Below, piece after piece: positions 60,101-64,000 of a stretch of 64,000 nt of DNA (its first letter is position 1; each line of letters starts with the position of its first letter). The translations under genes were made by a program, and so were the position numbers. The stretch is from Ceratothoa steindachneri. Taxonomy: Eukaryota; Arthropoda; Malacostraca; Isopoda; Cymothoidae. The DNA is taken from assembly GCA_963969495.1 (NCBI GenBank), contig OZ018317.1:225228099-225292098 (forward strand), written 5' to 3'. Below the pieces are notes generated by a model. The model worked only from the letters and a program-made list of their open reading frames with translations. It did no database searches and was not told the DNA's origin.

Positions 60101-61140
60101 TATGGAGTTTTTTTAATCCAAAATACTTCCCCAGACCAACATAACTCCTATTTTATGGATGCGTTATGTTGATGTCATTCTTTGTTTGTGGCCTAATGAT
60201 CTTAATATCAATACTTTCCTTGAAAAATTCAACACGTTAGTCCCCTCAATTAAATTTACTTTAGAAAATGAAATAAGATAACACCATTCTTTTCTTAGAT
60301 ATTTTGATCCACCGAACAGACCAAGGTTTCAAATATGAAATTTATAGAAAACCTACAGCCATTGGCTCATACATCCATTTCTATTCCCATCACCATATTA
60401 GAATAAAAAAAGTGTCTTCTTTTCCATGTTTCTCCGTACCCTTAGAATTGTTTCACCCGAATATTTGGAAAAAGAGGTGGATAGGATATATAATATAGGT
60501 TTAAATTTGCGTTACCCTTTCTACGTACTTAAAAATTGTTATAATTCTGCTAAGCCTTTATTTTATCAACCTAATCGTAACATCCCTAAATTTCATGCCA
60601 AAAATGTATTAGTTTTGCCTTTTAACCAAATTTTCATTAAATTGCCTCTTTTACTAAAACCTTTGAACATAAATGTTATTTTTAAATATGAAAATACTAT
60701 CCATCGCCTTCTCGTAAAAAAATCACCCCTAAACCAGTCATTGTATATTCTATTGGTTGCAATAATTATGAAAAATGCTATTATGGACAGACAGGTAAAG
60801 AATTGAATGTTAGAGATAACAGCATCAAATTAATGTTTGTAACCTTTGGCAACAATCTGCATTATTTTTACATATCTATAATCAGGATCATACTATTAAT
60901 TGGAATGGTGCTACACCTATTATTAAATGTACAAACTACATTTCAAGAAATATTTTCGAATGTATCTCTATTAATGCTTTTCCAAATTTTAATATTAGCC
61001 CTGGATTGTTTAGCCTAGATCCTATCATATTTAATTATATTCAATCACAAATTAAAGTGTTTAAAGAATTTTTACGCCCTAGTTATGATTTGGGTGAGGT
61101 AGCCGTATTAACCCCCCACTACTTACAGTTTAAGACATTG
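60100..61140 (+). pseudogene. PLE-B2: Penelope-like RT and GIY-YIG remnant
   Basis: Fragments in several frames: LYMEFF (about 60097), MRYVDVILCLWPND where YxDD is YVDV, DILIHRTDQGFKYEIYRKPT, then IVSPEYLEKEVDRIYNIGLN (60426-60806) and a GIY-YIG tail near 60740-61130 with YNQDHTINWNGATP and FPNFNISPGLFSLD. Closely related in layout to PLE-B1, but both catalytic centres are damaged and the first half of RT is missing. Confidence 0.75.
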
Positions 61141-61163
61141 TCTGTCCTGACCTATGTTATTCC

Positions 61164-61200
61164 ATGAATAGGTCTTTTAGAATAAAGACGAAAGCGCTCG
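61164..61200 (+). ncRNA. Hammerhead-like motif in PLE-B2 3' end
   Basis: ATGAATAGGTCTTT, loop TAGAAT, AAAGAC, then GAAAGCGCT. Stem II is perfect (GTCTTT/AAAGAC). The core TGAATA deviates from CTGATGA. Confidence 0.45.
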
Positions 61201-61272
61201 GAATCGTTTTTCCATTTTCCTTGTGGGTGTTATTTATCATAATTTTGACTCACGTGCAAGTTGTGAGTTTCT

Positions 61273-61277
<5 letters not shown>

Positions 61278-61361
<84 letters not shown>
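61278..61361. repeat. (TA)n array at PLE-B2 3' end
   Basis: About 84 bp of TA, preceded by TGTGAGTTTCTTTTCA as at the other PLE-B end. Confidence 0.95.
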
Positions 61362-61365
<4 letters not shown>

Positions 61366-61450
61366 TCCAAGCACTTTCGAACTATATTTGCAAGTTCACT
61401 TTCAAGGAATAGCATAAAAATAGAGAAGACAAGCTTATATAGGGTACAAA
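61362..61450 (-). mobile_element. PLE-B terminal fragment, inverted
   Basis: GAATCCAAGCACTTTCGAAC, then GCAAGTTCACTTTCAAGG, resembles the PLE-B left inverted repeat (CCAAGTACTTTCGAAC). On the minus strand it reads as a further degenerate hammerhead-like segment (CTTGAAAGTGAACTT...GTTCGAAAG). Confidence 0.6.
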
Positions 61451-62095
61451 GATACATAGGTAACGCCCATCACATAGGAAAAAAACACAAAAGCAAGACA
61501 GAAAAATATCAGGAAATAGAACAATGAGTAACTAATAACAGCCATGCACATCCCTAACACGATATACACACAACCACGCCATGTATATGAATGGAATATG
61601 GTTGGGTGAAAAAAAAACATTTTAAAGAATTATCATTAGAGCGAAAACATTTAGGGCTAGAGTTTGAGAACTTTATTAGACGTAATTGCCGTTATCGAAA
61701 TGTCGACAGGTAACTAAAATAAATCATTGGAGTTTAATAGAATTAAAATCAGCGAGAATTCCTAATTCACCAATTGATATCATGAACGGCACAAAGATAG
61801 AACTTGGTTAGTGGCCTCCGCAATTTGTGTAAGAGACGACAGAGATTGAGGAACGCCATTGTGTCCGTGCGGGAAAGACAAAAAACTAATCTACTTTGGT
61901 CGTGTTGCGTCCAAGTTTACAATTTCCTAAATATAGATCGGTTGTGGCCAGTGCAATTAATTGCAAGCGACAACTTTTTTAGTTAACTGAAACATTCTTA
62001 ATTGTTTTTGTTTTTTTTATATTAAGCAATTAGAGGGCTAATTAGCTGCGGAATAAATAAAGAATTGTCTAATTAATTTCCTCGCACCTCATTTG
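61450..62095. other. Spacer, no gene recognised
   Basis: Possible further PLE terminal relic near 61655-61705 (CGTTATCGAAATGTCGAC). No coding signal. Confidence 0.4.
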
Positions 62096-62096
62096 C

Positions 62097-62098
<2 letters not shown>

Positions 62099-62177
<79 letters not shown>
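62099..62177. repeat. (TA)n array at PLE-B3 left end
   Basis: About 79 bp of TA with one TTATATA slip. Confidence 0.95.
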
Positions 62178-62179
<2 letters not shown>

Positions 62180-63490
62180 AATGAATAACTCACAAAATAG
62201 CACGTGAGGTTCGCAATGAATGCAATGTCCCGCAGGAAAAATGAAAAGGTACTTCCAAGTACTTTCGAACATTATTCACTTCATTCTCAAGGATAACTAC
62301 AAGAGAAAATAATATAATAAGGGCATATATAAGGTAGTAAAAGATAAAGCACCTATTAATTCAAACTCTTATATTCATTTTTTACTTTCCGCATAGTCCC
62401 ACGGTACAACGTTCCGTTTTTTCCTCTATGTATGTTTTTACAGGCTTTACGAGTTGTTAGTCCTGAATATATGGATTCTGAATTCTCCAATATCTTTGAA
62501 ATTGGTCATAAACTGTTACCATTATCTCTTTCTTCTAAACTGTCTTTCTTCTGCAAACAAGACGTTCTATAATGCAGCTCCTGCTATCCGTTTTAATGTT
62601 AAAAACATTTTGGTTTTACGCTTCTCTGTTTGTTTCATTGACCTTCCCGTCTTTTAAAAAACTCTAACATTTCAGTTGCTTTCAAATACGAGTCAACTAT
62701 AAAAACATTCTAGTTCAAAATAATAGTAATAATATTGGAAGAGTCTATTCGGTCGAATGTTCTGTTTGTCCAAGTAAATATTTTGGACAACAGCATAAAT
62801 ACAATGTTAGGATAGCTGTAAATAATAGTGCGTTTTTGTGCTTATGTCCGAAAATAATCATTTAATTAATTGGAATTCAGCAAAATTTATTTTTCGCTCA
62901 AATGACTCAATTCAAAGAAACCTTGTTGAATGTTCATGTATAAACCAATTTAATAACTTCAACATTTCCCCTGGCTTTTTTAAAATTGATGTTGTTAGGA
63001 AAAAACTCATTCTTAAAGATATTAGCTTTGACTTAAATTCTTAATTTTTTTGTGTAATTTTCATTTTTTATGGGAATCTGAAGTGTCAATTTAATTATTG
63101 CATTGATTTTGTATTAACATTATTTTATTTCTCTTCTTCTCTCCTTCATTTCAATCTACTTCTAGTGTCTCTCATAATCTCCCTCTTTACACTATCGCTT
63201 TATCCGTTAATCGTTTTAACCCTTTTGGCTCTGTTCTTGACTCTTTCTTCCTCTCGGTTTGACCTTGCTACCTCTTATAGCTAAATCTTAATGTGAATTT
63301 ACCCGTCCCTCTCCTACTTCCCTATTGGTGATTTCTTGTCTTAGAGGCGGTTCTTTATCTTTTACTAGCTTATATAGTCGTATACCCTTATTATATTATT
63401 TACTCTTGTAGTTATCCTTGAGAATTAACTGAATAAATTTCGAAAGTAGTTGGAAGCACTTTTTCATTTTTTCTGAGGGACATTGCATTC
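62178..63490 (+). mobile_element. PLE-B3: internally deleted PLE with ~120-bp inverted repeats
   Basis: Left (62217-62345) and right (63375-63490) inverted repeats match over about 120 bp (GAATGCAATGTCCC, AAGGATAACTACAAGAG, AATAATATAATAAGGG). The body starts in the RT thumb (NSNSYIHF, about 62360) and shows LANKTFYN-like sequence. GIY-YIG: RVYSVECSVCPSKYFGQ (about 62740-62800), then a deletion removing the TG(K/R) segment, then MSENNHLINWNSAKFIFRSN to the stop at 63044. The terminal repeats are the same family as PLE-B1. It is a deletion derivative that keeps both ends. Confidence 0.85.
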
Positions 63491-63960
<470 letters not shown>

Positions 63961-63961
63961 A

Positions 63962-64000
63962 AGTTTGCAATTCCTGGCCGGGACTAGAACCCGGGTCTGC
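63962..64000 (-). repeat. tRNA-like SINE head, cut by window end
   Basis: Minus strand: GCAGACCCGGGTTCTAGTCC, then CGGCCAGGAATTGCAAAC, containing a B-box-like GGTTCTAGTCC. The A box would be beyond the window. Confidence 0.45.

Overview
The window looks like intergenic and intronic DNA of a repeat-rich animal genome, most likely an arthropod and plausibly a decapod crustacean. The evidence is one split gene of the farnesoic acid O-methyltransferase-like (FAMeT-like, Methyltransf_FA plus DM9) family with GT/AG introns, many long (TA)n microsatellites, several Penelope-like retroelements (PLEs), LINEs of the L2, I/Jockey and CR1-like groups, tRNA-like SINE heads, mariner-like fragments and minisatellites. 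No prokaryotic features were seen. The organism assignment is inference.

Layout. 0-16.5 kb: AT-rich spacer with a PLE end between two (TA)n arrays, tRNA-like/SINE-like repeats, minisatellites, a complex satellite (5.9-7.3 kb), a minus-strand LINE 3' end (8.05-9.06 kb), a 54-bp minisatellite (9.75-10.2 kb), a dispersed repeat whose core is tandemly amplified (10.65-11.4 kb) and a long GTTCGTA-type satellite (15.6-16.55 kb). 16.57-20.1 kb: decayed I/Jockey-type LINE (copy A). 23.4-23.9 kb: foldback element. 25.1-29.3 kb: the one convincing host gene, plus strand; six exons are resolved and the first coding exon is not found. 30.0-33.5 kb: two PLE copies in opposite orientation with a mariner fragment, separated by (TA)n. 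34.6-37.65 kb: an almost complete but broken L2-like LINE. 41.9-46.86 kb: LINE copy B, same family and strand as copy A, with an RNase H remnant. 48.7-63.96 kb: a dense PLE region with a CR1-like LINE end, five PLE coding copies or fragments, a non-LTR RT on the minus strand, foldback structures, a transposase fragment and a SINE-like repeat.

What stands out is how PLE ends, inverted repeats, hammerhead-ribozyme-like motifs and (TA)n microsatellites coincide. Nearly every (TA)n array abuts a PLE terminus. Copies carry inverted terminal repeats, either the 3' end region or the N-terminal coding region of the element. The N-terminal fragments are cut at different codons, each fused to (TA)n. 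At several termini a hammerhead-like core (TGA, a short stem, then GAAA) can be read, usually with core changes that predict an inactive ribozyme. PLEs with hammerhead motifs and partly inverted terminal repeats are already known; the close coupling to (TA)n in this locus deserves a check. No element here has an intact open reading frame, so the mobile DNA is mostly dead. The FAMeT-like gene is the one locus that looks functional.
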